A DNA stretch of 64,000 bases from Diplonema papillatum (GCA_030068145.1 JAPJBO010000187.1:1-64000); one strand, 5' to 3'. Shown: positions 29,420 to 42,074, numbered from the stretch's first letter. Program-made: numbers and translations. Notes: generated from the letters alone by a model not told the origin.

Positions 29420-32400
29420 TTACGCTTTCTCGAGAGAGATGATGTAGCCATTCGTTGTGAATCTTCTGGCACATTCCTCCCATGAGAGTACGAATACCTG
29501 CTGGTCGTCGAAGCACACCCATTCGTCATTTTCCTTTAGCACGGTATAGTAATGACCCGCCGTCGCTCTTCCGGTGTGGATGATGAAGCCATTTACCGTG
29601 TAGGAGTCTTCCCCGATCAGAATGGTTGGTCGGATCGGGGTGCGGTCTGGTATTTTGATGTCTTCGCGTGTTTTTTTCGACAGCTGTGCTCGTTGCAGTA
29701 CTACATCCATTTGGTTTGGAAATGTGTAATACTCCTTCGTGAATACCCCTTTTTGTTGCAGGTGCTACAGGGGAAGTCGTCCACTTTGGTTGCTCTCTTG
29801 TTTTTCACTTTCTTTATCAGATCCTCTACTGACTCGGTGTAGGGCTTCTCCCTGTTTTTGAGTTCAACCATCAGGAACGGTTCTGACGCCGGCAGTGCTC
29901 GTGAAGACTCTTCGCATGTTGTACACGTTGTCAGTCGGGAGTATGTCACCGTCGCTTGGTCGTCGTCGTCGTCCGTTACGCAAGAGCGTATCCACGTCAA
30001 CAGTTCGTGCACGTCCCGCTGCGCGGAGTCGTCTGTCGTCGTGTCGAAGACAAGGCTTCGTAGTGTGGCCATTGTTCCGTGGATGTCACGGCCTGCGTCG
30101 AAATCCGTGAACAGCTGCTGCACCTTCAACTGGTGGGTGTTCGGGTGCGAAAGGCCTGCGAGCTGCAGTCGGAAGGAGGTCCTTCGCGCCAGGAACTGAA
30201 CGCTGGCGGCAAAAGAAGGGTTCGGGTTTGTGTGGCGACGTTTTCTGCGGCGAGGTTCTCCCGGGTGGAGGTCTCGGTGAAACATCGGGTGGTTGCGGTG
30301 AATGGATGCTGATGTACGGTTTCTCTTCGTTGGTCGAGCGTCCTTCGTCAAAGGCCTTTCCGACGAAGTGGTAGAACCGTGATAGCACTCGCGCATCCAG
30401 TTCGTACTTCCCGTACGTTTGCGCAACGAACGCGTCGAACGTGTGTCGGAGTTCCCGTCGAGAGAATCCACGGTTGCGGAGTCGGTAGTGGACCTTCATG
30501 ATCTCGACTTTCAGATTTGGCATATTGTTACATATGCGCGCTGCTCGAATCAGAGCGCCTTTGAAGATCGAGGTTCCGGTGTTCCGTGGTACCGTTGATT
30601 CGACGTGCGTGTACTTGATCGGATACCAGGGGAATTCCTCACCCTTGTCCAGGACGGACATCCGAATGAAGTCCGTTTTGGTATCCCTCTCCATCCGGAT
30701 CCGCATCCCCAAAAAGACTACGTCGTCGACACCTTTCGATGTTTCTCCGTACTCCATGCCGTAGACAGATTCCGGCGGTGGTCGAACGCCCCAGGTCAAG
30801 AAGTCATCAATGAATCTGACGCTGTCGGCGTGATTCCTGGCTTCTTCTTGCAATCCGTTTGCGACCAGGCCGTCGATGTACTGCTTTTCGCACCAGTAGC
30901 AGTATAGGTTGGCGAGGTCCGGGCTTGCATTGCCGCCCATGGGGATTCCTGTGACCTGCTGGTAGCACTTTCCGCCGTTCGTGACGAAGGTGTTACCGAC
31001 AATGAATTCGACCAGTTCCCGAATCTCTGCGACACTGTAGGAGGTTGTGTTCGATTCGTCTGGTTTCCCAAACTCGAAACGGTGCTTGGCTCGTTGGGCT
31101 TCCACGTTCGCTCCTTTTTCGGACGTCATGTACTCGAAAGCCTCCGCAACTGCAGACATGACATAGTCAACGATCTGATTCTGCGGAATCTTTGTGTACA
31201 TTTCTTTGAAATCGAAAGTTCGTGGCGTCTTTTTGCGAAGTCGTGCGTAGTTCGTCTTTACGTGCACTGCTACGTCATCGACCGACTCGACGACGAAGAA
31301 ACGACGTATCCCCGTTTGCGAAAACGTCGCTTCGTCCTTGCTTCGGAGCGTGGCTAGAACCAGCTTCAGCAAACCGGAGGCTTCTTGGTGGGCAGGGGTA
31401 GTTGATGCACGTGTCTTCACTCGTTTCTTGTCGCGGCCTTTTTCGTCTCGGTCCTTCTGTTCGTTTTTCTTCTCAATGTTCCCTTTCTCCGACACGCCGG
31501 CAATGTACCGCATCCGTGGCTCGGGTTTATGGAGTTTCGGGATGCCGTAAAGGTACGGTAGGATGTTGGTGTGTGTGAATTGATGTGACTTGTTGAAGTC
31601 ATGGTGTCGTTTGAGCACGTCTTCAATCGACTCGCCAACTTCCTGGTACGTTGAGCTCTCTTGTAACTCGCTCCGTAAAAGTTCCTTGTACTTTTCCTTG
31701 CAGATAAACCCAAAGTCATGGGACGTCTTATCAACAGGGAGAAATACGAGGTGCTCCTGGAGCTTTTTCAGGGTTCGTATGGCGTCTCGGAGTTGAGGTT
31801 CGTCGGTGTGTGCGTTGAGCGTTCCAAGGACGGCGTCGAACTCTTCGACCAGAGTCGTTGTGAATCTGGTCTTCTCCTCCTCGCTCGATTTCGGGAAGTT
31901 CGAGTTCACGAATTCCTCGACGTCGTGCCTTATCGAGTCGTACATCGTCATCGGGCTACTCGCGACTCGGTACTTGCGTCCTTTCCGAAAGAGCGAAAGG
32001 AGGGCTTCGTCGGTCTTCAGGTCCGTTGCAAGTCCTAAAGCGTGTCCACCAAGGTCCGCGCGGTGTGGTGTTAGATGCTGCATGCATGGACAAACCGAGC
32101 TTGAGCTAGTCGGTTGGTTCGCTTCGTAACTTACTTCGGTGACGTTGCTGACGAGGGTTACCAGAGGTGGCTTCAGTCGGTTGCTCACCATGAGGTTTTT
32201 GAGGACGGCCGGGTTGGGGCATGTTTCGCGAACCCGTGCGCGTGACAAGACGCCGGCTATTGCTGTTCGGTCTTGTGCCGGGTGATGGTGTGTCAGCTTA
32301 AAATATCGTCGTGGGGGGGCTGCCGGCTTCTCGGTTCTGTTGCGAATGCGCGTACTGAGGAGCCGCTCGAGGGTACGTACTTTTTCCGTTACGTCCTTTC

Positions 32401-33025
32401 CTCGAACGAAGGTTCTCAGCCACGTGCGGAGGCGTAGGGCACGATTGGGGTGCCATGTTGCCATGTCGTATGTTCCCAACCGGTCCTGTGGGAGTGTCAG
32501 CAGGTGGTCCAATTGTTTCCTCAACCCAGAACAGAAGCCCGGGGAGGTGTCAATGTGGAGTTCACCGTTTACCATGCGGTGCCAGACGTTGCCGTCGGTG
32601 CGTCGTTTGCGGAGGCGTTGCGGTGGACGTTGCCTCTTCTTCTTCTTTGCAGCCTTGCGGTTGACCCTCTCTCCGTGGCGCCGATTCGTCATGTTCAAGG
32701 GCGGGTTTAGCCACTTGATCCAGAAATCTTCGATAGGGAGAGCAACGCGCGCGAAGTCAGCGGGCTGTACGTACAGCCGTTCCGGAACATTCTGTATCGG
32801 ACACGCGTAGAGCTTTCGGCCTCGCTTTCGCAATTGTTGCGACACACGGTTGCCCTTGGAGTTCCGATTTTCCCAGTGCTTGCTGTTTCGCATCTCGGCC
32901 GTCTTCGACGTCTGACCCACGTAGAGGACGGTGCCCCCTTCGTTCAGAAGCACGTAGATCACTCCGGTCGTGCTGTCGGCGACGTCGCTTCGGTCGGTCC
33001 CGCACTTGTTCCGTCCATTTGACAC
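29420..33025 (-). pseudogene. GIY-YIG / Penelope RT / USP-like polyprotein, two frameshifts
   Basis: From Met at 33025, GVIYVL (about 21-26), LYVGQT (34-39) and IEDFWIKWLNPPLN form a GIY-YIG endonuclease. A basic linker follows. RT signatures are YLYGIPKLHKPEPRMRYI, FDFKEMYTKIP (motif A), GIPMGGNASPDLANLY (motif B), VRFIDDFLTW (motif C) and FKGALIRAARICNN, all Penelope-like. The RT frame is open to 30086. USP-like sequence continues in a second frame (30290 to about 29750: AASVQFLARR, AQRDVHELLTWI, CTTC and CSTC pairs). It then returns to the RT frame (29740-29420: RATAGHYYTVLKENDEWVCF). Return to the original frame suggests one ancestral polyprotein with two small indels, one near the Cys box and one in an A/G run near 29750. 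The element is probably dead, though the GIY-YIG-RT part is intact. Confidence 0.78.
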
Positions 33026-33443
33026 CTTCGTGCCGTATCGCTTCCAGAAGTTTTCGATCGCGCTTCTTCTTCGACTTCCGTGATCGTCGTCGCCGTCGTC
33101 AGGGTGGCGGCGGGTGTGGACAAAAGCGGCGAGGAATCGAGTGTCAGATTTGGGCCGTTTTGTTTTTTGTTTTCGCCGTTCTTTTCTGTTGGCGCGTGTT
33201 TTTGCTCTTTTCTTGTTTTTTTGGGGAATGTAGAGGGGGGGGGGGGGGAAAATGTTTCTTGGGTTTGAAGAGCGCGTGGTGCTTGCACCACTGAGGCCAG
33301 GTTATTTAACCGCGGATTTAGTGAAGGATTGTTCAGGAAACGGTCGCGAGCGAAACCCGACCAGGTAACGACCATTTCACTGTCTTCTTTGTTTTGTGAT
33401 GCGAACATCACGAGGTGCTGTCCGAAGACACCGCCCACGTGAG
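33026..33443 (-). other. PLE upstream region
   Basis: The sequence upstream of the GIY-YIG Met is open in another frame but Pro/Thr/Lys-rich, with a 14-nt G run on the + strand (33235-33248). No domain was recognised; it may be leader sequence. Confidence 0.35.
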
Positions 33444-33482
33444 CACTGTTAAGCAGCGGTTGCCAGATACTCCCGTAGCACC
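33444..33482 (+). repeat. ~40-bp imperfect flanking repeat of the PLE (right)
   Basis: Partner of 29183-29223. Confidence 0.5.
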
Positions 33483-33782
33483 TATTCACGGGTTTGCAGG
33501 GGTAAAAAGGAAGCCCGGGTTGGGGAGGGTGGTGGGTTTGGTGCGTAGTATTCTTCTTTTTTTGTTCTTTCTCGGTTCTGGTGGTGCTGCTCCTTCCTTC
33601 TCGTCCTGTGTTGGGTTACGACTTTTTTTGTTCTTTATCGGTTCTGAGCGTTTCCATATGCCTTTTCCTTCCTTTCCTGCTTTGACATGCAGTCCCTTCC
33701 AACCGGGGGGGGGGTCTGGTTTATCCGGCCATCCGGCCAAAGTGGCTGATCCTTAACAAGAGCGCTGGACCCCCCCCAGTAA

Positions 33783-34075
33783 CACTCATTCCACGAAAAC
33801 GTGTCACAGATTTTGCTTCCTCATATCCGACATGTTCAGGTCAAATTTTGAGCAAAATTCGGAAATTTTTTTTGGGATGGAAAGAGCTATCCACGGCAAG
33901 TATCGGCACTTTTTTGGAACTCGATATAGCCAAGAATCTGACCCCCAGATGGCACTTTAGACGTTTTTGGGCCGATTTTCGGTCCTCAAAAAAAACACTC
34001 CTCGCAGGAATCGAACCAAGTACCCCCAGAACCACAAGTGGGCGTGCTACCCGTTAGACCACGGGCGAAAAAAAC
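33783..34075. mobile_element. M1-related fragment
   Basis: It starts with a variant of the M1 end (CATTCCACGAAAACGTGTCA). It shares the interior GGAAATTTTTTTTGGGATGG and GAAAGAGCTATCC and carries a tRNA-like segment where M1 has one. No matching right end was found, so it is a fragment or a diverged subfamily. Confidence 0.7.
34000..34068 (-). other. tRNA-like segment with A and B boxes
   Basis: The - strand has TGGTCTAACGG (A box) and GGTTCGATTCC (B box), followed by a T run. Stems are imperfect. It is a different tRNA-like head from those in M1. Confidence 0.6.
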
Positions 34076-34084
34076 GCGGGCGAT

Positions 34085-34170
34085 TTCATTTTCGGTATTT
34101 GAACCATCCTTCCGGTGGTTCGCGTGCCCCGTCAGGAAGTCTGCGGTTTGACCCCCGCTACACCACCACT
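34085..34170 (-). other. Weak tRNA-like segment
   Basis: The - strand has TGGTGTAGCGG and a degenerate B box GGTTCAAATACC. Too degraded to call a tRNA. Confidence 0.35.
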
Positions 34171-34271
34171 GTAAGCAGAACACGCACTACGAGCTCCAAA
34201 ACGCTCGACGCCCCGAGGAATCGAACCAGCGACCATTTTGGTGGTTTGCGAGGGTCACCTACCAGGGCCGT

Positions 34272-35160
34272 CCTAGAGGTGACCTCAAAACGGTCGCGTC
34301 TTAGATTTGCACTGATATGTATCTACAAACTACTGACACCGACGAAACAAGAACAGCTTCAAGCAAAGCGCGGGTTTCCCCGTCTGTGCGGTCGACTTCC
34401 TCGCTCGCAACCAGAGTTGTTGTCGACAACATATTGTGTTGAGGTCTCCTTGTCTTGAAAGCAAGACACAATGCCAGCTGCAAGCTGCAGTTGGCGTTGC
34501 CTTATTTCGTTCTTTTGCTATCTTCACTTGGTATTCCTGTCGGAGCCTCGAATACGGGTCAAATACATGGTTCTTGAGTGGTTTACACATTCTCGTATTT
34601 CACTCGTATCATTCTCGCATGCGAGAATTTCATGCGAGAATGCGAGAATCATTCTCGCATACGAGTCGGATCGGATGTATGCCTAGAGGTGACCTCAAAA
34701 CGGTCGCGTCTTAGATTTGCACTGATATGTATCTACAAACTACTGACACCGACGAAACAAGAACAGCTTCAAGCAAAGCGCGGGTTTCCCCGTCTGTGCG
34801 GTCGACTTCCTCGCTCGCAACCAGAGTTGTTGTCGACAACATATTGTGTTGAGGTCTCCTTGTCTTGAAAGCAAGACACAATGCCAGCTGCAAGCTGCAG
34901 TTGGCGTTGCCTTATTTCGTTCTTTTGCTATCTTCACTTGGTATTCCTGTCGGAGCCTCGAATACGGGTCAAATACATGGTTCTTGAGTGGTTTACACAT
35001 TCTCGTATTTCACTCGTATCATTCTCGCATGCGAGAATTTCATGCGAGAATGCGAGAATCATTCTCGCATACGAGTCGGATCGGATGTATGCCTAGAGGT
35101 GACCTCAAAACGGTCGCGTCTTAGATTTTCACTGATATGTATCTACAAACTACTGACACC
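34272..35160. repeat. F: 410-bp tandem duplication with palindromic motif
   Basis: Units start at 34272, 34682 and 35092 (CCTAGAGGTGACCTCAAAAC). The first two are essentially identical and the third is short with an internal deletion. Each carries a cluster of ATTCTCGCATGCGAGAAT-type palindromes just before its end. A reverse-oriented relative with the same palindrome is at 44790-44905. Confidence 0.9.
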
Positions 35161-37099
35161 GTCTGTGCGGTCGACTTCCTCGCTGATGTGGTGGTTGCAT
35201 CGAGGAACTTTTGAGCTTTGTCACTTCCCTTTCGTTCTTCTCGCTCCCGAACTCCTTCCCGTTCCCCGCATGGTAGACGGTAAAGTGAGAGACTCCGAAA
35301 TGATGGAATTCCCGACGAAGTTGGCAGCCGGAAACTATTATACGTTTCATCGGGGACCAGAAAGCAAGCGTGCGGCTACAATCCAGCAAGAAGTATGCTG
35401 TAAAGGCTAGACGAGAGGAGGTAGTGTGGAAGACGCCGTTCAGTACGTCGGCTGACAAGCTGAAGCTTATACTTGAATTGCCGGCCTGTCCCTTTCGTTT
35501 GTTGCTTATCGTGATTGAGGCCATTTTCGGTCACAATTTTTGCTGCGTCGTGAAGCCACCTGACTGGGGTCAAGCCTCATTACAGTATGGATATCAAAAA
35601 CTTTGAACCCATTACGTTGTGTAATGTCGTTGCGGGTTGTTGTTCAGAATTCTGGTCTACGGCTCGAAACAGAGGTTGCGATCGCAGTGTCGGCATGTCC
35701 AACATTTCTGAACGGACGCGTCCCTCCTCTTCGTCTTCCCGGTGTGATCGAGTCGTCTTCAACTCGTGTAATGTTTGGTAACCATACTGTAACAGGTATT
35801 GGCCTTGCCTGACTGCTGATATGCATTGCTGTGCATTCTCATACCGGGAATGAACTCGCAGCTTTGGGAGTAGAAACCCGTCTGACGCTGACCGAGCCGT
35901 TCCACGAGTTCAAGGGCGAAGTACCACAGAGGAACGGCCCTCCGTTTCGAAAACGCGGAATGAAGGGCAACGAATGAGCAGGACACGTAGCAGCCTCTTT
36001 TTATTTTGATTTGATTGGTGGTAACTTTTAACACTGCCGCCCGGGTAGTCGATGACCTACAAACTTCTTGGCGGGCTGGGCGGCAAAGATCTGAAATCTT
36101 GGGCTTCCTGCGTGGTGAAGGTGCGATATCGTAATCAGGCAGGAAAATGTCACGCGTGCGTGCCAGGGACAATGGTCGGAGTACGGGAATGGTTGGATTT
36201 CCACAAGCTTCTCGTAAGAGTCTCAACCTGTCGCGTGCCAGGTGGTAGAGTCTGCCGTAGACCACCCCCTCCAATGGCCCTCAGAGCCTGCGGCAGGCCG
36301 CGCAGCGGGGACGATTTTTGCGTAATTTTTCGTACGCCATCTCATGCACAGGGGAGGCAGTAGGTGCGCGGAATGTCCGACCCCGAGGGCAGCCCCGATC
36401 CTGCTCACACACTCGGTCCAGCCCTACATGGCTGCCCTGCACCGGAGCCGGACCCCTACGACCTTTTACCCTCCAGCCCGTTTTTCTGCACTATTTTGTA
36501 CACCGGCTTGATTTCCGAATTCCGTCCCCGGACGAAATCTGTAACAGGAAGCTAATGCCGTGCACTCCGGCTGCACGCGAACACCTGCCGAGGTACGCAC
36601 GCACCAGCGTGTCGATGGTGTGCTGCAAGATCCTCTGACGGTCTCTGAACTCCCTGAGTCGGCCAACCTCCTATCGATTGCGGCTACCCGCGGGCACCAG
36701 GTGCGCCGTGAAGAACGCCGGGCCTCCTTGACAGACAGGGGTCGTGTATGGTGTACAACAGTCAAAGTCGTGGGGGAAAAGAGGAGCCCTACAATCGCGG
36801 AGGAGAGGGGGAGGCAAACCTGGGATAATGACGGCCGCTGTCGCTTTGCCTCACGCTCCTCGCTGCAACGCACCACATTTCGCCGTGCCTGCGCTTCCCG
36901 CTCCTTCTTTTCCATGCGTTCTCGCTCTTCGGCTTTGCTATTTTCTTCCTCGACTCGCTTCTGGACTTCTGAGAGATCAGGCCACGGGTACGGCTTCGTC
37001 CAATCGCTATCATTAATCTATAGGTGGCGGGGTTTGGTGCATACCGCAAGGCAAAGTTCTTGCGCCAGTGTTTTTGATATCGCTCGGTCCACAAAGGCG
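35161..37099. other. No recognisable gene
   Basis: Mixed-composition sequence with short open frames on both strands but no domain, no consistent codon pattern and no repeat that I could match elsewhere in the window. Confidence 0.4.
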
Positions 37100-38330
37100 T
37101 GTCAATACACTACGTTTTCCTTGATTTTCGCCAGTTTTTGCCGTCTGTCCGGAAAGGGACAGTTTGGAGATTTTGAAAAACTTGTTGCGTTGATCACAGA
37201 ACATTCCGAATATATGAGCTGGCACTGGAATGGAGTTGCTGTCGTCGGCATGCGGAAGTGCGCACAAACAAAAGTGAAAATGCCTGCCGTTCATCGCGAC
37301 GACATTGATTTTTCTACTGTGAAGTGGAAGGACGTGGCCGGGACGAAAGCTGATGAAAGAACAACTTGCGTGTTCTATCCCTCATGCGACACCGTGCACG
37401 CCGAGGGTGCCAATTGTTACCGGTGTGGTAACAAAGGCAATCAGACCTGCCTGAAGAGCAGGCTGAAAAACAAGCAGGTGGTTGACCGGCTTGGCCCGGA
37501 GGTAAAAAAACGCTTGGGTGTGTGCCCGTGCGCCTGGGCGACAAGCGGTGGAGCGCTGCTTATCGTCCCTGATCGCCTAGTGGCTGACCAGCTAGAAGAC
37601 CTCGACGACTAGGAACTTCTTGGCGTCGAGACGATGCATCGGCTCTCGCCCCTCCTGGTTTTGCGATCTCAACCGGACTCTCTTAGGGTGCCGTTTGACA
37701 TCGACCTGCGCCGCGTGTGTGAGTGGGTGCCTTTCCTGGGCTACCCCTCATCTGTGGATTAGATACTCAACCGCCTTCGGCACAGGTACGAGGCTTTCCC
37801 GGAGAGGCCAGAAACCGACGGATCGGCACGCAGCCACGAGTTGCGTGTGCTGTGGGGGGTGCTCAGCCACTCTCGCAAGGTCTCGACCCGACCGCTTGCC
37901 GTTCCTCCATCAGCTGATGGTTCGGATGGAAGCTCTTCGGATCGGTCGGGTGTCGAATGAGCACTCGACAGTAGCAACGGCCATGAGGATCTCATACGAT
38001 TCGTACCTGCACGGCGTGCGGTGGGACGAATTCACCGACAAGGTGTTGCGAAGGGCCGTGAAGGCCACTTCGGACTCGTACCGCGTCCAGGACGCGTCCA
38101 AGAAGGTGAAAGAGGGGAGGAAACGCCCTACCCCCAGCTCTTTGCCAAAAAGGTTCGCAAAGAGGCAGTGACTGCCGGAGCCTATTCCCGCCCCAGTGCC
38201 CGGAGGACCCTGTGCACTTGTGGCGCACATCGCGGCAACGCAGACGCGAAAGCCGATGCTGAGCCCGCAGCTATCCCGACAAGCCTAAAATATATGCCCA
38301 CCCTCTCGCTGGTTGCCACTGCTTGACTGA
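37100..38330 (+). pseudogene. Degenerate unidentified coding region
   Basis: One + strand frame reads like real protein over more than 1 kb but is broken by stops at about 37610, 37760 and 37958. The first part (to 37612) has balanced composition and a Cys-rich patch (CVFYPSCDTVHAEGANCYRC). Later parts read FDIDLRRVCEWVPFLGYP and LRHRYEAFPERPE, and a second frame near 38000 reads VRWDEFTDKVLRRAVKAT. I do not recognise the family. The pattern suggests a decayed gene or transposon ORF. Confidence 0.35.
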
Positions 38331-41190
38331 AAGACTGCGGACGACCTGCAACCTCGTGCCCCATCAGCTCAATTCGATGAGGCAAGAAGACTAAAGGTGT
38401 TAGGATTGGATTTTCGGATGTGGAATTGGACTTTCGGCGTCAGGAGTGTTCCGCATTGGACTTCTCTCCGGTATCGTGATTGCTTGAAGGCGCATTAGCT
38501 GCTGCAGAGGTTGGAAACATACGTCATCTCGAACATAGCACAGCAAGTAAACGTCTTTTTGCAAATCGTTCAAAACCTGGTGAGTTGACTGCTCAGTCAC
38601 GGTTTCGTCGTTGAAGCAAAACCACTTCCTGCGGGGTTGTGGTGAAAGAGTGAAAACTCAGCACACTTTTGATTATGAATGACGAAAGCAGCCTTTCCCG
38701 TATCTAGCTATTGTAACTTGTCAACCCGATCGATTGGCCAACGAAGAGAGCCAATGGCACCACCACTCAACATTTTCCCTACAGTTTTCCCGGACAGACA
38801 AGAGGGGGGGTGGGGGATTGCAAGAACGTGCTTGGAATGGGGTGGGGGGGGGGTAAAGGCTGTCTACGGAGACCATTTTTTAGACCCGCAATTCCGAGTG
38901 ATAAAACTGAAAAAATGCCAAAAATCGATACTTGAGGCGGTAGAAAACTGTTTCCGAGTCGGAGTTGGTGGTCAAACGGCCACGAATACCATCTTAGAAG
39001 GCAAACTCAAAAAGTCGTCCCAGGTGTGCCACATTTGGTACCTGGTTGGCCCTTCTCCAGTTCAAGAACCAGTGCAATGTGCTAGCAGGAAGCTGCAGGT
39101 ACCTATTTCTGAGCTGCTATGCCATGGCAATATCTTGGCCCAACCCCAAAGTTCTTCATTTGGGCCCAGTTTCGTTTTTTTTTTTTGTTTGAATTTCGTG
39201 CCGGGCAGGGTGCAAGGGTACCACTTGCCTTCAGTGACCCGCTGGTGTCTCCCTGGTGCGATGTTACCAACCCGTTCAGGGTTGGCGCACGGAAGACGGT
39301 TCTGAATGAAAGGAAACAGCCGTGTGTCTTCGACAATAAAATCTTTGGAGTACGGAAGGTCTCGACTGCCAGCTGGTGTCATTTCTTCGTCTGTTTTCGT
39401 TACGGTGTACTACCTGTAAGCATGGCGTTTGCAGAAGCGCGGAGCAGCTTTGCTTCGTGGGCTGTGGACTCCTCAGCTTTTGCAAGATCAACTAGACTTC
39501 TGGGACGTTGAAACAATTCGGAGAAAACCCTTGCGCTCACTCTAGTACTACTCTTGATAGCCGGGACAATTTTTCACTTCGGTGATTTTTAGTTCACCTT
39601 CTTTGTCGACTTCCAATTTAGGAAGGCACGCCACACGTGTGGTCCACGTCTACCAAGAGCCTTCAGGCTTCGTCGGACCCGAGGTCACAGCACTTCAACA
39701 TCTCGCCATGATTTGCACGTCGTTTACAGGCACGGTAACACGCCTCCACTCCTGGACAACGAGCTTTCCCAAGTATTGGCTGTGTTGTCGACCTGGTAGT
39801 TTTCCCAAGTGTTGTTCGACCCATTTCTGTTGCTTACACCCTACTAGTGCTCCTAGGGATGGTACCAAATGTGGCACAAAAATAATTTCTGGCCAGAAAA
39901 ACGGTAAAAATCATCGCAAACGGCGGAATAAAAACACTTCTGACCATTTCCCCCGGAGGATCATGGAGTCTGAGTCGAACTTTTTTTTTTGTTTTTGCTC
40001 GGAATCAGTCAGGGTATTAGCGACCCTCAAAATCGTGTACAACCTGAAAATTATGTGAGGGATAGCCATTTTCTGGTGGGGAAGCTATGTTGGGCACTTT
40101 TTGTCTCGAAGAAATGTAAAAACAGGGTTCGGCTAGAAGCTCTTCAGAAAAAGCGCAGTTTGCGCGGAAGAAAAGCCTCTGTTCGCTGTTGCACCGTGCC
40201 CATCCCGGTGCAGTGGGTTGGACCCCCGACCGACTGCACCGGGGCACCAGGGGCGCTTCACCGAGGACCCCCGTGTTTCAGATCGTGTCCTCCCCGTCTT
40301 GTATAAGAACGGGTTTGGCTTGTTATTGTTGACTCAGGCCCCGCGCAGCGGCAATTTTTTTTGGATACACTTGTGAGGGGGGGGGGTAGTTTCTTGGCCC
40401 CGCGCAGCGGCAATTTTTTTTTGGGTATGTTTCTTGGTGACGTGTTTATGACTGTCCCCCCCTGATGATGAGACTTTAGCTAGGCCCCACCAGCAGTTGG
40501 ACCCAGTTTGACCCATACACCACGGGGCTGGCCCCCAGGGTTCCTGAAAAAAACGCATATTTCTTTTAAATTTTTCCGTTTTCCAAGGTGGACTAGAGAA
40601 TGTGACACCAGTTTCCTCCCAGATTTTTTTTTGTCAACAACAGCAGCTCGTGCTGGGATTCTTTTTTTTTTTTTTCAAAATGTGAGGATTTGCCTCCTAA
40701 TTGAAACTGACGCTAACCCTATGAATCAGTGCATAATACAGAGACGTGATTTCGGCCAAAAACGGGTGTTTTGCGCATCTGGACGTTTTTTGGCCTGAAG
40801 GCTTTGTACACCCTGACATTTTTTGGCCCTTTAATTTGCGGAATTCTATTTTATGGCCATGCAATTTGTGGACGAATTATTTGATTTTTTGGAGGGCCCA
40901 GAATTAATATTTCTTGCAGAGACAGATGCAAACTATGCCTGCGCCGCAGGCGCGGAAATTTTTGTCACACGAAAGCAAATGCTTGTTTCCGATAGAGGAG
41001 GATGTTCTTGTTAGAAAGTACCTCTGACTGGAGTTTGCGACTGTGGGCAGAGCTTACATACGCCTTAGTTCATGTGTGTACTGGAGAACACCTTGACACA
41101 AGATCCGGACACGATTTTATGTAAATATATATATATATATATTTTTTTTTGCGCATTTGAGGTGCGCAAAAGACCCCCTGTATTATCCTA
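38331..41190. other. No recognisable gene
   Basis: Noncoding by eye, with several long T and G runs (for example 39178-39187, 40379-40386, 40660-40674). A TGCTCGGAAT...AGGGTATTAG segment near 40001 recurs at 41191. Confidence 0.4.
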
Positions 41191-42006
41191 TGCTCGGAAT
41201 GAGGGTATTAGTTTGAAGGCTTCCGGGGTTTGCAGATTTAGACCGTTACTATGGGGTGGTTTTGGGCGGTGTTTCGGTGCCGTTTTCGCCGATGTACGGT
41301 GTCTTGGGGCGGCCGACACATCCACAACTTCGTTCGGCAAAAGAGGGGTCTTCATGGGTCCTTTATGGGTCAATTATGGTCACCCCGTCAGTTTGGCGAC
41401 ACATTTTGCGGGCGTTTTTTCAACGTACACCAGCCTGGATCAAGCTTTTCGGGGTTTTCCGAATGCTTCTGGGTTCCCTGTGGGGTTGGACGCGCTCCAA
41501 AAACAGTCAAAATCGGAAACAGACAGTCTCGTCAGGCAGCTGAAGGGGGGTGACCTGGGGACCTATTTTCCTATGATAATAGGTCCACGGTTTTGGTGTG
41601 CACCGCCGTGCTTACAACAACATTTTTAGCGTTATTTTAAGCAACATCGCGCCGAAGGCGCGACGGAAAATTTGGGCAAAAATAACTCTGCCCCCCTTAT
41701 CATGTGGGCAACTCTTAGCTCGTGTGTGGATGCTCAACTGTCAAACAGGACCTTGGCCCGGTAATGAAGCACAGTGGCTGCCGACCCGAAGCTGAACACA
41801 ATTGAACAACGGCTGGGTCTCAGCAGCGGAGGCTCAGCAGCCTTCCAGCACCTTCAGCACACTGCTAAAACACCACACCCCCCGCCTATATTTACTTTGA
41901 ACACCGTTTTTTGAACATTTTTTTTTTTTTCCCCGGCCAAGTCCGGTTTGCAGATTTAGACCGTCGGTCTAAATCTGCAACGGAAACTAATCCCCTGCTC
42001 GGAATG
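41191..42006. repeat. Possible TIR element around a 33-nt palindrome
   Basis: TTGCAGATTTAGACCG at 41230-41245 is inverted at 41965-41980. Next to the latter, 41948-41980 is a perfect palindrome with one central base. TGCTCGGAATG lies at both outer sides (41191-41201 and 41996-42006). This could be an 11-bp duplication, or part of the repeat, since a variant also occurs at 40001. About 800 bp with no coding capacity. Confidence 0.45.
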
Positions 42007-42074
42007 CATGCTTTTTGTCTTTGCAAAATTTCAAAAAAATTGGACGCGGGTTCAGGTGACATTACCCCCCACTA

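Larger units (their letters stand above)
29224..33443 (-). mobile_element. Penelope-like element with N-terminal GIY-YIG
   Basis: The - strand element spans the segment between two imperfect direct repeats of about 40 bp. It encodes a GIY-YIG nuclease, a Penelope-type reverse transcriptase and, further downstream, USP-like protease sequence. The GIY-YIG-first order matches the published permuted Penelope-like clades (Chlamys/Naiad type); canonical elements carry GIY-YIG at the C-terminus. Confidence 0.8.
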
